Assembly (NCBI RefSeq): GCF_002810445.1 | Contig: NZ_NEXS01000001.1 | Location: 496,001 to 560,000, forward strand | Reading direction: 5' to 3' | Length of the DNA: 64,000 nt | Source: Advenella sp. S44 | GTDB taxonomy: Bacteria > Pseudomonadota > Gammaproteobacteria > Burkholderiales > Burkholderiaceae_B | Part shown: positions 35,641 to 44,984 of the stretch, in pieces | Numbering within the stretch: position 1 is the stretch's first letter | Layout: each line of letters starts with the position of its first letter | The notes under the pieces: model-generated | What the model saw: only the letters and a program-made list of their open reading frames with translations | The model's database searches: none | What the model was told of the DNA's origin: nothing | Position numbers and translations under genes: made by a program

Positions 35641-36327
35641 ATGTACTCTTATCTACATCACTTTTTCTTCGGAATATATCCGTACATTGCGTTGGTGATA
35701 TTTCTGCTGGGCAGTCTGATGCGATTTGAGCGTAGCCAGTACACCTGGAAGAGCGATTCAAGCCAGTTGCTCAAACGCAGCACGTTGCGCCTGGGCAGCA
35801 TCTTATTTCATGCTGGTATTATTGCGCTGTTCTTCACCCATCTCTTCGGTCTGTTGACCCCGCCGGCGGTCTATCATGCGCTTGGCGTTTCCACGCAGGC
35901 AAAGCAGTGGCTGGCCATTGTGATTGGGGCCGTGCTCGGAGTTGTCTGTCTGATCGGGCTATTGCTGCTGATATACCGACGGGTGTCCGAGCCGCGGCTG
36001 GTTGCCACGTCAAGATTCAGCGACTGGCTGACCTTGTTCTGGATACTGGTCGTGTTGTTACTGGGGCTACTTTCGATTTTCACATCGGTGCAGCATAAGG
36101 ATGGTGCGGTCATGCTGATGCTGGGCGATTGGGCGCAACGTATCGTGACATTCCGCAGCGGCGCTGCCGATGTGATGCTGGGCGCGCCCTGGGTCTACCA
36201 GGCTCATATGATATTGGGAATGACCTTGTTTTTGATTTTTCCTTTCACCAGGCTGGTCCATGTCTGGAGCGGCTTTGCATCGGTCTCCTATCTTACTCGG
36301 GCATGGCAATTGGTGCGCTCACGCTGA
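35641..36327 (+). CDS. narI: Respiratory nitrate reductase gamma subunit NarI
   Basis: 228 residues, membrane diheme cytochrome b with five membrane segments. Heme-ligand histidines are in LRLGSILFHAGI and FFTHLFG (segment two) and in YQAHMILGMTL and FTRLVHVWSGF (segment five). It oxidises quinol and passes electrons to NarH, anchoring the complex at the inner membrane. It follows narJ by 10 bp, with GGGAGCG as ribosome binding site. Confidence 0.96.
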   Translation: MYSYLHHFFFGIYPYIALVIFLLGSLMRFERSQYTWKSDSSQLLKRSTLRLGSILFHAGIIALFFTHLFGLLTPPAVYHALGVSTQAKQWLAIVIGAVLGVVCLIGLLLLIYRRVSEPRLVATSRFSDWLTLFWILVVLLLGLLSIFTSVQHKDGAVMLMLGDWAQRIVTFRSGAADVMLGAPWVYQAHMILGMTLFLIFPFTRLVHVWSGFASVSYLTRAWQLVRSR

Positions 36328-36340
36328 TGGAGAAATAATC

Positions 36341-37087
36341 ATGATTGTGGTCAATGGCATAAATATTGATGAGGCACAATTGGCAGCTGAATTGCCCAGG
36401 CACAGCGAGCAGCGTGATCCGGTCAAAAGCGCAAGCCATGAACTGGTGCTCAGGGAACTGGTGCGTCAGCGCGCAAGAGTGTTGGGTATCAAGCAAGCCA
36501 GCACGCAGGCATTGATACAGGCGGTGTTTGACGCCGAAATTCAGACGCCCGAACCGGATGAGCAAGCCTGTCGTCGATATTACGAACAGCATAAAAACCA
36601 GTTCATTCACAATGACAGCGTCCAGGTCTGGCATATCCTGTTTCAGCTTACGCCGCAGATTGACGCGAAGCGGCTGCGTGCACATGCAGGGGATATTCTC
36701 AACAGCCTTTATCAGGATGTGCCGGAGGCCTTTTCCGAATATGCACGCAAGTATTCCAATTGCCCAACTTCATCCAGTGGCGGATCCCTGGGTGTTATTC
36801 ACCGTCGCGAAACGGTGCCGGAGTTTGAAAAAACGGTGTTTGCCATGCCAGCGCACTCGCTCCTGAATCGCTTGGTCGATACCCGTCACGGATTCCATAT
36901 TGTGCGCACCGGCACGAAGCATGCAGGAGAGGTGATGGCATTTGACGTGGTACGCGAGCGCATTGCGGACTGGCTCAGTCAGTCCAGCCGGCGTCGCGCC
37001 ACCTCGCAATATTTGCAATTGCTGGTAGGGCAGGCCCACATCAAAGGATTGGATATGGAGGGGGCCGATTCGCCGCTGCTGCAGTAA
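36341..37087 (+). CDS. PpiC-type (parvulin) peptidyl-prolyl isomerase of the nar operon
   Basis: 248 residues from ATG 36341 with GGAG upstream. The parvulin domain covers about 100-210: VWHILFQLTP, FSEYARKYSNCPTSSSGGSL and FAMPAHSLLNRLVDTRHGFH. No signal peptide is visible, so it should act in the cytoplasm, probably on NarGHI folding. A similar gene sits after narI in Pseudomonas aeruginosa and many betaproteobacteria, so the linkage is known, though its precise role is not settled. It is 13 bp after narI and 39 bp before narK. Confidence 0.9.
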   Translation: MIVVNGINIDEAQLAAELPRHSEQRDPVKSASHELVLRELVRQRARVLGIKQASTQALIQAVFDAEIQTPEPDEQACRRYYEQHKNQFIHNDSVQVWHILFQLTPQIDAKRLRAHAGDILNSLYQDVPEAFSEYARKYSNCPTSSSGGSLGVIHRRETVPEFEKTVFAMPAHSLLNRLVDTRHGFHIVRTGTKHAGEVMAFDVVRERIADWLSQSSRRRATSQYLQLLVGQAHIKGLDMEGADSPLLQ

Positions 37088-37126
37088 TCAACGAATCCCT
37101 TCTTACCGTCACATGAGAGACGAACG

Positions 37127-38377
37127 ATGAAGACCGAAAGTCCTAAAGCGTATGCTGTCTTATACAGCAGCACCTTTGCATTTATGGTTTGCTTTGTTGT
37201 ATGGATGATGTTCGGCGTCCTTGGCATTCAGATCCGTCAGGAACTTGGTCTGAGCGCCTTTGAGTTCGGGCTTCTGACCTCGACGCCGGTCTTGACTGGC
37301 GCACTGTTCAGGCTGCCCCTCGGGATATGGACTGATCGCTTCGGCGGACGGGTCATGATGACGATCCTGCTGGCAGGCGCATCCGTTCCGGTCTATCTGG
37401 TGAGCTATTCCCAGCAGTTGTGGCATTTCCTGGTCATTGGATTATTTCTTGGACTGGTCGGTGCGTCATTTGCCATCGGCACCCCCTATGTTGCGCGCTT
37501 TTTCTCGGGTGACAGAAAAGGCTTTGCCATGGGTTTTTTCGGCGCTGGAACGGTGGGCGCGGCGGTAAACCTGTTTTTAACGCCCATCCTGCTTGAGAGT
37601 TTTGGCTGGCGTACTGTACCCAAAATCTATGCAGTTGTTTTATTGATAACGGCGGTCGCGTTCTGGTTTGTGTCGGCGGCTGACCCTGGCGCCGGCAAGA
37701 CCACTGGTAGTCTTGCCGATCAATTCAGGATTCTGAGAAATCCCAAAGTCTGGCGATACTGCCAGTATTATTCGATCACGTTTGGCGGATTTACCGCGCT
37801 GTCCTTGTGGATTCCACAGTATCTTCAGGGTGAGTATGGTTTGACGCTGGTTGCCGCTGCGGCTCTGGCCGCCGGCTTCTCGTTGCCGGGCGCCATAATG
37901 CGGGCGGTCGGCGGTGGGCTGGCAGACCGGTTTGGGGCGCACAATGTTACGTGGTGGTGTCTTTGGGTCGCATGGGTTTGCCTGTTCCTGCTGTCGTATC
38001 CGGATACCCAACTGACCATCAAAACGCTTGAGGGTTCGGCGACATTCCATTTATATATGCCGATATGGCTGTTTGTTGCGATCTTGTTTGTGCTGGGCGC
38101 GGTCTTTGCATTTGGTATGGCGTCCACCTTCAAATATGTGGCAGATGACTTTCCGGACAATATGGGAACCGTCACCGGCATTGTCGGATTGGCAGGGGGG
38201 CTGGCCGGATTTTTGTTGCCCATTATGTTCGGCATTCTCGCCGAGCTTTTTCAGATCCGCTCAAGCTGTTTTATGCTGCTTTATGGCGTGGTGTGGGTCT
38301 CGTTGATTATCATTTATGTGTCGGAGGTCAAACGCGTCCAGATCTCAGGTGACGTGATCGGCCCTGGCGGCAGATAG
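37127..38377 (+). CDS. narK: Nitrate/nitrite transporter, MFS NarK family (NarK1-like)
   Basis: 416 residues with about 12 membrane segments; this length fits the NarK1 (nitrate/proton symport) branch. The family motif regions are RLPLGIWTDRFGGR (loop 2-3) and GFFGAGTVGAAVNLFLTP (segment 5). The latter carries Thr where many NarK proteins have Asn in the nitrate signature GxGNxG. It lies downstream of narGHJI-ppiC; in many relatives narK genes are upstream. It probably imports nitrate to start respiration. Confidence 0.9.
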   Translation: MKTESPKAYAVLYSSTFAFMVCFVVWMMFGVLGIQIRQELGLSAFEFGLLTSTPVLTGALFRLPLGIWTDRFGGRVMMTILLAGASVPVYLVSYSQQLWHFLVIGLFLGLVGASFAIGTPYVARFFSGDRKGFAMGFFGAGTVGAAVNLFLTPILLESFGWRTVPKIYAVVLLITAVAFWFVSAADPGAGKTTGSLADQFRILRNPKVWRYCQYYSITFGGFTALSLWIPQYLQGEYGLTLVAAAALAAGFSLPGAIMRAVGGGLADRFGAHNVTWWCLWVAWVCLFLLSYPDTQLTIKTLEGSATFHLYMPIWLFVAILFVLGAVFAFGMASTFKYVADDFPDNMGTVTGIVGLAGGLAGFLLPIMFGILAELFQIRSSCFMLLYGVVWVSLIIIYVSEVKRVQISGDVIGPGGR

Positions 38378-38478
38378 CGCGTCGCCGCAGATCTGACAGC
38401 AAATCAGCAGATGTTTTGCAGGCTGTTCCTCGGTAAAAAAGTAAGAATAAGGAGATCGCCCCGTGGCGGCCCGATAAG

Positions 38479-38529
38479 CGCAGGCAGGCATCAGTCGCAT
38501 ATGGCGACGGCGGCGGGCCTATGCCTGCG
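38479..38529. repeat. Nested inverted repeats downstream of narK
   Basis: Outer arms CGCAGGCA (38479-38486) and TGCCTGCG (38522-38529) enclose an inner stem GTCGC/GCGAC (38494-38498 and 38504-38508). No T-run follows. It may end the nar transcript or be a small structured RNA element. The rest of the 286-bp gap before the next gene shows nothing. Confidence 0.4.
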
Positions 38530-38663
38530 TAGCCTCGTGCCTCATTGTGCTTTGTTGTGACGAACCAGCGCTGCGTACATCGCACGCCGGCCTTGGGACC
38601 AAGGCTCATCACCATTGTAATAGCAATATTTTATTGACTGAGTGTGTCCTGATTGTACCCCTG

Positions 38664-39107
38664 TCAGGGCGCGACGGTGCCCGGGCCGTCTCTCAACACG
38701 TTCTCTCCCGTCCGAGGATTTGTCAATGTGACGTTCTCCAGCGCCTTGATTCGCCAAGCGCCGTTCTCACGGGTGAGAACGGCAAGGATCAGCGTGTCGA
38801 CCGCATGGGGCCCTGCTGGATGGGCCGTTCCGACTGTCAGGCGGCTCCAGAAGTGCACGATCGCCGCTTCACTGTTGATCGCGACCATATCGATCAATTC
38901 ATTTTCGATGGTCGAGTCGCTGTAGATGGTAGAGTGAATAGGTGCGTGCAGTCCGACAATCTCATCGACGCCACGTACATAATGCCCAAAACGGTTTACG
39001 AACGTAGCGTCTTCATGGAACAATGTGCCAAGCGCCGGCATGTCGTGCTTGTTCCATGCCATTTGAAAGGCGACGGGCGCATCTTGCGGCTGATTCATAG
39101 CGTTCAT
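38664..39107 (-). CDS. SgcJ/EcaC-type (DUF4440, NTF2-like) protein
   Basis: 147 residues from the ATG at 39107 (GGAG six bases upstream). The cone-shaped NTF2/SnoaL-like fold is recognisable from FQMAWNKHDMPALGTLFHED, FVNRFGHYVRGVDEI and the strand pair TLILAVLTRENGAWRIKA. Such proteins bind small hydrophobic ligands or act as isomerases or accessory enzymes; the specific function is unknown. It is divergent from an NAD(P)-binding protein gene, with 109 bp between. Confidence 0.78.
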   Translation of the reverse strand: MNAMNQPQDAPVAFQMAWNKHDMPALGTLFHEDATFVNRFGHYVRGVDEIVGLHAPIHSTIYSDSTIENELIDMVAINSEAAIVHFWSRLTVGTAHPAGPHAVDTLILAVLTRENGAWRIKALENVTLTNPRTGENVLRDGPGTVAP

Positions 39108-39216
39108 GCCAGTCTCCTGCCGATCAGTAGTGTATCGATCAGTGTAGCAGAGCGAATGATCTGCAGGTACCGCAGATGCCGTTGCTTTACCCGGGCAAAG
39201 CATACAAGGAGGAAAT

Positions 39217-39876
39217 ATGACAAATGTTTTTATTGTTGGCGGTTCTGGAAAAGTTGCCCGCCATCTTGCCCGGCAGCTGAGCACGCGTGGGCACAAAGCC
39301 CGCTCCCTGCATCGCGATGTCAAACAAGCGGATGAACTCGAAGCACTGGGCGCCATCCCCGTATATGGAGATCTGCTCAAACTGGAGACAGCTGAACTGG
39401 CCCAACTGATGACTGACTGTGATGTGGTGGTGTTCTCGGCAGGGGCCGGTGGCAAGGGCGGGGCCCAGATGACTAACGCCATTGACGGAGATGGGCTGGA
39501 GCTGGCCGTGGCGGCGGCTATGGCAGCGGGCATCCGACGTTTTGTTCTTGTGTCGGCTTTCCCCGAAGCCGGTCGCGGCAAGGCGGTGTCCGAGACCTTT
39601 GAAAATTACATGGCCGTGAAAAAGCGCGCCGACGCGCATCTGGCCGCGACGGATCTGGACTGGGTCATTCTGCGGCCCGGCACATTGCTCGATACCCCCG
39701 GCACTGGCAATGTACGCGCAGGTCTGGCCATTCCCTATGGCGGCATACCGCGTGCCGACGTAGCAGCTGCCCTGGTCGAAATCATTGAACATTCCGGACT
39801 AAACCGGATCATTATTGAACTGACACAGGGCGATACGCCGGTAGGTTCGGCCGTGCAGCAACTGGCGCGCGCCTGA
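39217..39876 (+). CDS. NAD(P)H-binding atypical SDR
   Basis: 219 residues. Rossmann motif VFIVGGSGKVARHLA at the N-terminus, VVVFSAGAGG at about 72, and the conserved RRFVLVSAF and WVILRPGTL of the YwnB/NmrA-like atypical SDR group. The classical YxxxK is replaced by NYMAVKKRAD, common in this group. It may be a flavin or quinone reductase-like protein or a redox sensor. It converges on nadB, ending 33 bp from the nadB stop. Confidence 0.85.
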   Translation: MTNVFIVGGSGKVARHLARQLSTRGHKARSLHRDVKQADELEALGAIPVYGDLLKLETAELAQLMTDCDVVVFSAGAGGKGGAQMTNAIDGDGLELAVAAAMAAGIRRFVLVSAFPEAGRGKAVSETFENYMAVKKRADAHLAATDLDWVILRPGTLLDTPGTGNVRAGLAIPYGGIPRADVAAALVEIIEHSGLNRIIIELTQGDTPVGSAVQQLARA

Positions 39877-39908
39877 CTAATGCGGCGGTCGGCTTGGCCG
39901 GGTTCGCT

Positions 39909-41639
39909 TTAGGCCAGGACTGGCATAGACCGCCCTGGCCGGCCGATCAGACTGGTGACAGGTTCGGCCAGCGTCTGGGGAAAATCGGCCAGGGCATGAA
40001 GGCCCCGGCTTTCTTTGCGCTGGACAGCACATGCTGCGATCAGCCAGGCGCAGTCAAGACGGTTGCGCAAATCGAGCAGCATTGGCATTCGGGCAAGTCC
40101 AGGCGTCTGCGCCAGCTGTCTGCGCCAATGCCCTAACTGGTCAAGCGTCTGACTGATGCCCGACCTTGTTCTCATGATGCCCATATTTCTCCCCATGAGC
40201 TGCCGAATGTCGGCTGCATCAGGCAACGCAGGCGTATCAGGTGCACACATATCAGGCAATGCTGACATATCGGGACTGCCATCGACCGCTTGCAGTGCGT
40301 GGCCGGCAAGCGCCGCTGTTGTCGCGGCCGATTGCGTTCGGCCCACGTGATTGTATTGCTCAATAACGGCTTGTGCGCAATTTCGCCCGATCACAATGCA
40401 TTCGAGCAGCGAGTTACTGGCAAGCCGATTGGCGCCGTGCAGGCCGGTATCGGCAACTTCGCCTACAGCATACAGAGCTTTAACATTGGTGCGCCCGCTC
40501 AAATCGGTAATGACGCCACCGCAGGAGTAATGTGCCGCCGGCGCAACCGGAATGGGTTCGCGGGTGATATCCAGGCCCGCGTCCAGGCAAGTCTGGTAAA
40601 TCATGGGAAAGTGCTCGCGGATAAACTCGGCCGGACGATGTGAAATATCCAGCCATACAGGCTGCCCTTGTTGCCTGGTTATTTCAGAGTGGATGGCCCG
40701 TGCCACAATATCGCGAGGCGCCAGTTCCGCACGCGAATCGTAATCAGGCATGAAGCGGCGTTTGTCGGCGTTCACCAGCACACCGCCCTCGCCCCGGACC
40801 GCTTCTGAGATCAAAAAGGAGGCCGTGTTCGGCAATGCCAGGGCAGTGGGGTGAAACTGTACGAACTCCAGATTGGCAATCCGGCACCCCGCCCGCCAAG
40901 CGATGGCCTGACCGTCGCCGGTAGCGGTGGGCGGGTTGGTGGTATACGGAAACAGCTGTCCCAGTCCGCCCGTGGCCAGGACAGTGTGGCTTGCGGTCAG
41001 GGCCAGAGTTTTGCCCGATGCTGTATCTAGTGCCTGGACACCCCAGCAGGCGGATCGAGCTGTGTGTTCATACGAGGCTGACTCGTGGGCGACCCGTTCA
41101 TCCGTGGTTAATTCATCTCTGGTTAATTCATGTGTCATTAATTCATGCGTGATTAATGCATCGACGCACACGGTATGCTCAAACACGTCCACGTTGGGCC
41201 GTTGTCGCAGCCGTGTCTGCAACACAGACGTGATCGCCGATCCAGTACTGTCTGCTGCATGAACGATCCTGCGATGACTGTGCCCGGCCTCGCGCGTCAG
41301 GTGTAATTGATCCGCGCCGGCAAGAGTAAATTGGACTCCATGGTGTCTCAACCAGTCAATTGCAGCTGGGGCCGCTTGCACAATGTGGCTGACACTTGTC
41401 ATATCGCACAGGCCGGCGCCGGCAACCTGCGTGTCACGAATGTGATTGTCGGTATGATCTTCGGCGTCCAGCACCGCCGCTATCCCGCCCTGGGCCTTGC
41501 TGCTGGCGGTGGTCTCCAGCGACTGTTTACTGATAATGGCAATCCGCAAACTGCCAGGCAGGCTGAGTGCGACCGACAGGCCGGCCAGACCGCAACCGAC
41601 AATCAACACATCATAGTCACGAACAGCGCCCTTCATCAT
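39909..41639 (-). CDS. nadB: L-aspartate oxidase NadB with a repeat insertion
   Basis: 576 residues, longer than most NadB (about 530-540). FAD-binding [18 protein letters not shown] at 10-27, then [11 protein letters not shown] and the catalytic region [25 protein letters not shown] and [18 protein letters not shown]. It oxidises L-aspartate to iminoaspartate for quinolinate synthesis. An extra stretch at about residues 160-195 contains five tandem pentapeptides ([25 protein letters not shown]), coded by 15-bp repeats at 41079-41153. It lies where NadB proteins vary naturally, so activity is probably kept. It starts in the nadA stop (ATGA). Confidence 0.95.
   Translation of the reverse strand: MMKGAVRDYDVLIVGCGLAGLSVALSLPGSLRIAIISKQSLETTASSKAQGGIAAVLDAEDHTDNHIRDTQVAGAGLCDMTSVSHIVQAAPAAIDWLRHHGVQFTLAGADQLHLTREAGHSHRRIVHAADSTGSAITSVLQTRLRQRPNVDVFEHTVCVDALITHELMTHELTRDELTTDERVAHESASYEHTARSACWGVQALDTASGKTLALTASHTVLATGGLGQLFPYTTNPPTATGDGQAIAWRAGCRIANLEFVQFHPTALALPNTASFLISEAVRGEGGVLVNADKRRFMPDYDSRAELAPRDIVARAIHSEITRQQGQPVWLDISHRPAEFIREHFPMIYQTCLDAGLDITREPIPVAPAAHYSCGGVITDLSGRTNVKALYAVGEVADTGLHGANRLASNSLLECIVIGRNCAQAVIEQYNHVGRTQSAATTAALAGHALQAVDGSPDMSALPDMCAPDTPALPDAADIRQLMGRNMGIMRTRSGISQTLDQLGHWRRQLAQTPGLARMPMLLDLRNRLDCAWLIAACAVQRKESRGLHALADFPQTLAEPVTSLIGRPGRSMPVLA
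41079..41153 (-). repeat. In-frame 15-bp tandem repeats within nadB
   Basis: Five 15-bp units coding for [20 protein letters not shown] and VAHES. The first three are closest at the DNA level (plus strand: GTTAATTCATCTCTG, GTTAATTCATGTGTC, ATTAATTCATGCGTG), and similarity decays outward. A 15-bp unit keeps the reading frame whatever the copy number. The AT-rich composition differs from the surrounding gene. Confidence 0.75.
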
Positions 41640-42811
41640 GCAGGTCCGATTTGGGAAAATAAATGAACATCGCGGCTCAGATCGCCGCTGGCCCGGATGT
41701 TTTTTTTGTAGGCGGCAGCAAAATCAAGCATGCGCCCGATGGGTTTATGCGCCCGATAGCCTAATCCTGGATCCAGTATGATTTCACCACTATGCGTTTG
41801 CAGGCAGTTGGCTACGCCGGCAAGCCCGTTCATTGCCATCCATGGGCAAAAGGCGCAGCTCTTACAGGTCGCGCTCTCGCCGGCCGTGGGGGCGGCAATA
41901 AAGGTCTTGTCGGGGGCCTGTTTTTGCATTTCATGCACAATGCCCTGGTCGGTCGCCACAATAAAACGGGTCGCCGGCAGCTCGGTGACGGCCTGGATCA
42001 GCCGGCTGGTAGAACCGACGACATCTGCCAGAGCAACCACCGGGGCCGGCGATTCGGGATGTACCAGCACACGCGCTTGCGGATTGGCTTTTTTCAAGTC
42101 GGCCAGTTCTTCGGCCTTAAATTCATTGTGCACCAGGCACGAGCCCTGCCACAGCAACATGTCCGCGCCGGTTTGCTGCTGTATATATTGGCCCAGATGA
42201 CGGTCGGGTCCCCACAGGATTTTTTCACCCCTCTGGTGCAGGTAAGTCACGATTTCTAAGGCGATCGAAGAGGTAACGACCCAATCGGCCCTGGCCTTGA
42301 CTTGCGCGCTGGTATTGGCATACACCACCACCGTTCGTCCCGGATTGGCATCGCAGAACGCCGCGAAAGCATCGGGCGGGCAGCCCAGATCCAGTGAACA
42401 ATTGGCATCCAGGTCCGGCATTAACACCCGCTTTTCCGGGCTCAGTATTTTGGCAGTCTCGCCCATGAACCTGACGCCGGCCACAACCAATGTGGTGGCC
42501 GGATGATCACGGCCGAAACGGGCCATTTCCAGCGAGTCGCCGACACAACCGCCGGTCTGTAGCGCCAGATCCTGTAGTTCAGCATCAACGTAGTAGTGCG
42601 CAACCAACGTTGCCTGCTGCTGTGCCAGAAGATCGACAATCAACTGCCGATACGCGTCCCGATCCTGTTTGCCAAGCGGTGCAGGTACGCTGGCCCATGC
42701 CTGCTTTACCTGACAGGCCGATCCCACGTCCGCGTCGGAGGCCGGCCGATCCAGCGTCGGAAAATCAATGTCAAAGGTCTTGCGTACAGAAGAGAAGGAG
42801 GTTGATGTCAT
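41636..42811 (-). CDS. nadA: Quinolinate synthase NadA
   Basis: 391 residues. It condenses iminoaspartate (from NadB) with dihydroxyacetone phosphate to quinolinate using a [4Fe-4S] cluster. Cysteine ligands can be placed in [22 protein letters not shown] and CKSCAFCPW. Substrate loops [28 protein letters not shown] and HPESPAPV are standard. The first 45 residues are a longer N-terminus than in many relatives. It is the first gene of nadAB on the minus strand, with a NadQ-type palindrome 31 bp upstream of the start. Confidence 0.96.
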   Translation of the reverse strand: MTSTSFSSVRKTFDIDFPTLDRPASDADVGSACQVKQAWASVPAPLGKQDRDAYRQLIVDLLAQQQATLVAHYYVDAELQDLALQTGGCVGDSLEMARFGRDHPATTLVVAGVRFMGETAKILSPEKRVLMPDLDANCSLDLGCPPDAFAAFCDANPGRTVVVYANTSAQVKARADWVVTSSIALEIVTYLHQRGEKILWGPDRHLGQYIQQQTGADMLLWQGSCLVHNEFKAEELADLKKANPQARVLVHPESPAPVVALADVVGSTSRLIQAVTELPATRFIVATDQGIVHEMQKQAPDKTFIAAPTAGESATCKSCAFCPWMAMNGLAGVANCLQTHSGEIILDPGLGYRAHKPIGRMLDFAAAYKKNIRASGDLSRDVHLFSQIGPA

Positions 42812-42841
42812 GTGTCTGTGTCCCGTGCCATTTTCGAAAGT

Positions 42842-42868
42842 ATATTATGCTCTAAATGAGTATAAATG
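42842..42868 (-). promoter_or_regulatory. Imperfect NadQ-type operator upstream of nadA and nadQ
   Basis: The half-sites ATATTATGCTCT (42842-42853) and TGAGTATAAATG (42857-42868) are separated by AAA. The second half begins with TGAGTATA, as in the perfect palindrome before nadC. On the minus strand it sits between a candidate TTTACC and CATAAT (18-bp spacer), 31 bp before nadA, so binding would block the promoter. It may also control the divergent nadQ. Confidence 0.55.
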
Positions 42869-42967
42869 GTAAAGCCCTTTTTGATTTCCCGGGCGCATGC
42901 GTAGCGGCGCAAATGCCGTCAAGGCCATTCTGATAGAATCCATACATTGTTGAAGGATATGTTAGGT

Positions 42968-43909
42968 ATGGCTTCAGGTTTTTCCGTGTCGAGCACTACA
43001 GAGGGCGCTACCGAGGTTGTGGCGGTTTTGATTGCGATTACCAATCTGAACGCGCGGGTGCTCACCGTGGAAAACGGTAATATCCTGCCCTTTGGGCCCT
43101 TATCTCCCGTCCATAGCTCCTTGCAGGCCGGCGTGCGCCAGTGGGTCAAGAACCAGACCATGCAGCCCATGGGCTACGTCGAGCAGCTCTACACCTTTGT
43201 CGATACGCTTCGTACCCGTGCCTCGGGGCAGCCCGTGCTGTATGTCAGTTACCTGGGCCTGGTCAAGGAAGCCGACGAGCGCCTGCTGGAAGCCAACGCC
43301 AGTTGGCAGGACTGGTACCGTTACTTCCCCTGGGAGGATCATCGCGAGGGCAGACCCGAATGGATCGCCCGCGTTTTTTACCCTCATCTGAGAAAATGGG
43401 TCGCTTTCGCAGAGAATGATGCGGTTCGCCAGAGCCGGCAGCGACGCGTGGATCTGTGCTGGGGACAGGGTGAACATGCCTGGATCGAAGACAACACCCT
43501 GTATCGCTATGAATTGCTCTATGAAGTGGGCCTCATTCCAGAGTCACCGTTGTTCGATGGGTCCATCCCTGAAGCCATAACGGGTAAGGCCATGCAGCAC
43601 AATCATCGGCGGGTATTGGCCATGGCCATGTCAAGGCTGCGTGCAAAAATCAGATATCGTCCGGTGATTTCCGAATTGATGGCCGCTGAATTTACGCTGC
43701 TGCAATTGCAGAAAAGTATCGAAAGCCTGGCCGGTGTTGAGTTGCACAAGCAAAATTTCCGGCGCCTGATGCATCATCAGGATTTGCTCAAGCCGACCGG
43801 ACAAAGCGCGGTGCAGGAACGGGGGCGCCCGGCACAGCTGTACCGGTTCAAGGATACGGTTTTGCTCGAGAGCCTGCTGTCCGGCAGTAAGCTGCCCGTC
43901 AATAAATAA
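42968..43909 (+). CDS. nadQ: NadQ-like regulator of NAD biosynthesis (degenerate Nudix domain plus winged HTH)
   Basis: 313 residues from ATG 42968; the earlier ATG 42959 is too close to the AAGGA. The first half is Nudix-like (VVAVLIAITNLNARVLTVEN and VLYVSYLGLV) but lacks the catalytic REx2EExGU box, so it should bind rather than cleave a nucleotide. The second half (about 200-300) is a winged helix domain with ELMAAEFTLLQLQKSIESLA, FRRLMHHQDLL and GRPAQLYRF, as in NrtR/NadQ proteins. It lies between nadAB and nadC, each with a shared palindrome, so it is almost certainly their regulator. The NadQ name rests on family recognition and context. Confidence 0.8.
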   Translation: MASGFSVSSTTEGATEVVAVLIAITNLNARVLTVENGNILPFGPLSPVHSSLQAGVRQWVKNQTMQPMGYVEQLYTFVDTLRTRASGQPVLYVSYLGLVKEADERLLEANASWQDWYRYFPWEDHREGRPEWIARVFYPHLRKWVAFAENDAVRQSRQRRVDLCWGQGEHAWIEDNTLYRYELLYEVGLIPESPLFDGSIPEAITGKAMQHNHRRVLAMAMSRLRAKIRYRPVISELMAAEFTLLQLQKSIESLAGVELHKQNFRRLMHHQDLLKPTGQSAVQERGRPAQLYRFKDTVLLESLLSGSKLPVNK

Positions 43910-43942
43910 ACTTTCCAATAAAATAAACTTTTGAATAATCCA

Positions 43943-43991
43943 TTGTCGGTTTCTTATCGCTGTTATATACTCATTTTGAGTATATAACAGC
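43943..43991 (+). promoter_or_regulatory. nadC promoter and 33-bp NadQ-type operator palindrome
   Basis: A perfect inverted repeat with 15-bp arms, GCTGTTATATACTCA and TGAGTATATAACAGC, around TTT spans 43959-43991. A candidate promoter TTGTCG (43943-43948), 17-bp spacer, TATACT (43966-43971) places its -10 inside the left arm, so a bound regulator would exclude RNA polymerase. It ends 37 bp before the nadC start. The half-site is shared with the site at 42842-42868. Confidence 0.75.
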
Positions 43992-44028
43992 CCCTCTGGG
44001 GCGCTTTTTGGACAGGACCTGTTAGCTT

Positions 44029-44886
44029 ATGAATTGCGCTGCTCACGAATTACCCGACGTTGTCTTATTACCATTTGTACAGGCGGCGCTGGCAGAAGAC
44101 ATGGGTCGAAAAGGGGATATTACTTCCCAGGTGACCATTCCTGACGGCAAGCAGGGGCGCCTGCATCTGGTATCGCGTCGCCCGGGTGTGATCGCAGGAA
44201 TGGCGCTGGCCCGGTTGTCGTTTGCACAAATTGATCCGGCCATCGACGTCAATATCGTCCGGCAGGATGGCGCGCATGTTCAGGCAGGCCAGTTGCTCGC
44301 GACGGTTTCCGGGAATGTCCGGTCTATGCTGGCGGCCGAGCGGACGGCGCTGAATTTCCTGACGCACCTGAGCGGTATCGCCACGCAAACGGCAGACATC
44401 GTGAGGCTGGTAGCGGATACGAACGCACGCATTACCTGCACCCGCAAGACGATTCCGGGCTTGCGGGTATTGCAGAAATACGCAGTTCGCGTCGGGGGCG
44501 GCTGGAATCATCGTATGGCGCTGGATGACGCCATGCTGATTAAAGACAACCACATTGCGCTGGCCGGCGATCTGCGTACCGCCATTGCCCAGGCTCATGC
44601 GCAGGCAGGGCATTTGACGCCTGTGGAGCTTGAAGTCGATACCCTGGAACAGCTGGCGATCGCCCTGGAGGAAGGCGTCAGGCTTGTGTTGTTGGACAAT
44701 ATGGATTGCGACACCTTGCGCCAGGCGGTAGCAATGTGCCAGGGCAAGGCGCAAACAGAAGCGTCCGGCGGTATTACGCCTGAAACGGTGCAAGCCGTTG
44801 CGCAAACCGGTGTTGACTATATTGCGATTGGGTATCTCACACACAGTACCAAGGCGCTGGATATCGGTCTTGATTTTGAGGCATGA
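44029..44886 (+). CDS. nadC: Nicotinate-nucleotide pyrophosphorylase (quinolinate phosphoribosyltransferase) NadC
   Basis: 285 residues, standard length. ALAEDMGRKGDITS at the N-terminus, AERTALNFLTHLSGIAT, CTRKTIPGLRVLQKYAV and EASGGITPETV are the family's quinolinate- and PRPP-binding segments. It converts quinolinate and PRPP to nicotinate mononucleotide, CO2 and pyrophosphate, the step joining de novo synthesis to the common NAD route. It has its own promoter and palindromic operator and does not form an operon with nadAB, which are on the other strand. Confidence 0.96.
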   Translation: MNCAAHELPDVVLLPFVQAALAEDMGRKGDITSQVTIPDGKQGRLHLVSRRPGVIAGMALARLSFAQIDPAIDVNIVRQDGAHVQAGQLLATVSGNVRSMLAAERTALNFLTHLSGIATQTADIVRLVADTNARITCTRKTIPGLRVLQKYAVRVGGGWNHRMALDDAMLIKDNHIALAGDLRTAIAQAHAQAGHLTPVELEVDTLEQLAIALEEGVRLVLLDNMDCDTLRQAVAMCQGKAQTEASGGITPETVQAVAQTGVDYIAIGYLTHSTKALDIGLDFEA

Positions 44887-44984
44887 GCGCGTTGATGCTG
44901 CGGTAGTGATCGCCAGGGCGCTGTCACGCCATTCTCAAGCTACATCGTCGGTAATATGGCGGCCAGACGACAAGGAAATGGTAT

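Noticed and set aside
38547-39335. Long plus-strand frame over the SnoaL-like gene
   Set aside because: Antisense shadow of a recognisable NTF2-like gene and the start of the following SDR gene.
41079-41153. Repeats considered as a CRISPR-like array
   Set aside because: Units are 15 bp, contiguous, in frame within nadB and without spacers.
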